Source: an uncultured Bacteroidales bacterium (lineage in GTDB: Bacteria; Bacteroidota; Bacteroidia; Bacteroidales; UBA932). From it: a stretch of 5,192 nt of DNA. A model generated the notes under the pieces. That model had not been told where the DNA came from. It did not search any database and saw only the letters and a program-made list of their open reading frames with translations. A program made the position numbers and the translations under genes. Shown in pieces: positions 5,187 through 5,192 of this stretch (position 1 is the first letter of the stretch; each line of letters starts with the position of its first letter). Location of the stretch: contig CAMEBJ010000102.1 in NCBI GenBank assembly GCA_945912085.1, positions 1 through 5,192 of the forward strand, in the 5' to 3' direction.

Positions 5187-5192
5187 CTTAAT

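Overview
The window looks like ordinary chromosome from a member of the Bacteroidales (Bacteroidetes). Evidence: moderately GC-rich genes separated by AT-rich spacers; promoters of the Bacteroides type (a -7 box TAnnTTTG with a TTTG-like -33 box about 19 bases upstream); no Shine-Dalgarno sequences ahead of the genes; a tRNA gene without an encoded CCA end; and a lipoprotein glycosidase of a family common in gut Bacteroidetes. I cannot name a genus.

Layout from left to right. Positions 1-863 (minus strand) hold the N-terminal 287 codons of a HI0933/YhiN-type FAD flavoprotein cut by the window edge. A 150-base spacer follows, with a plus-strand promoter, a small GNRA-loop hairpin and then a tRNA-Thr(CGU) gene at 1014-1086, closed by a perfect 10-bp terminator hairpin. 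Only 21 bases later begins a 365-aa membrane acyltransferase of the acyltransferase-3 (OafA-like) family. It converges on, and overlaps by 4 bases, a minus-strand membrane-anchored SIMPL-domain (DUF541) protein. A 235-base divergent spacer carries a promoter for a 580-aa probable lipoprotein of the GH123/DUF4091 type (beta-N-acetylgalactosaminidase-like) at 3190-4932.

The last 260 bases contain no credible protein gene but are highly structured: a 13-bp perfect hairpin, a 9-bp perfect hairpin and a long two-part hairpin. Just to their right is a textbook Bacteroidetes promoter on the minus strand (TTTG, 19-base spacer, TATATTTG). Read leftward, this gives a candidate independent small RNA of about 175 nt with a 5' hairpin, a middle hairpin, a single-stranded linker and a terminator hairpin. 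I do not recognise it as a known RNA family. It is the best candidate in the window for something undescribed.

The protein genes do not form an obvious pathway. Adjacent genes are divergent or convergent, so each is probably its own transcription unit. Possible surface or glycan themes (O-acylation by the acyltransferase, glycan cleavage by the GH123-like enzyme) are inference only; no SusC/SusD pair, regulator or transposase is visible.
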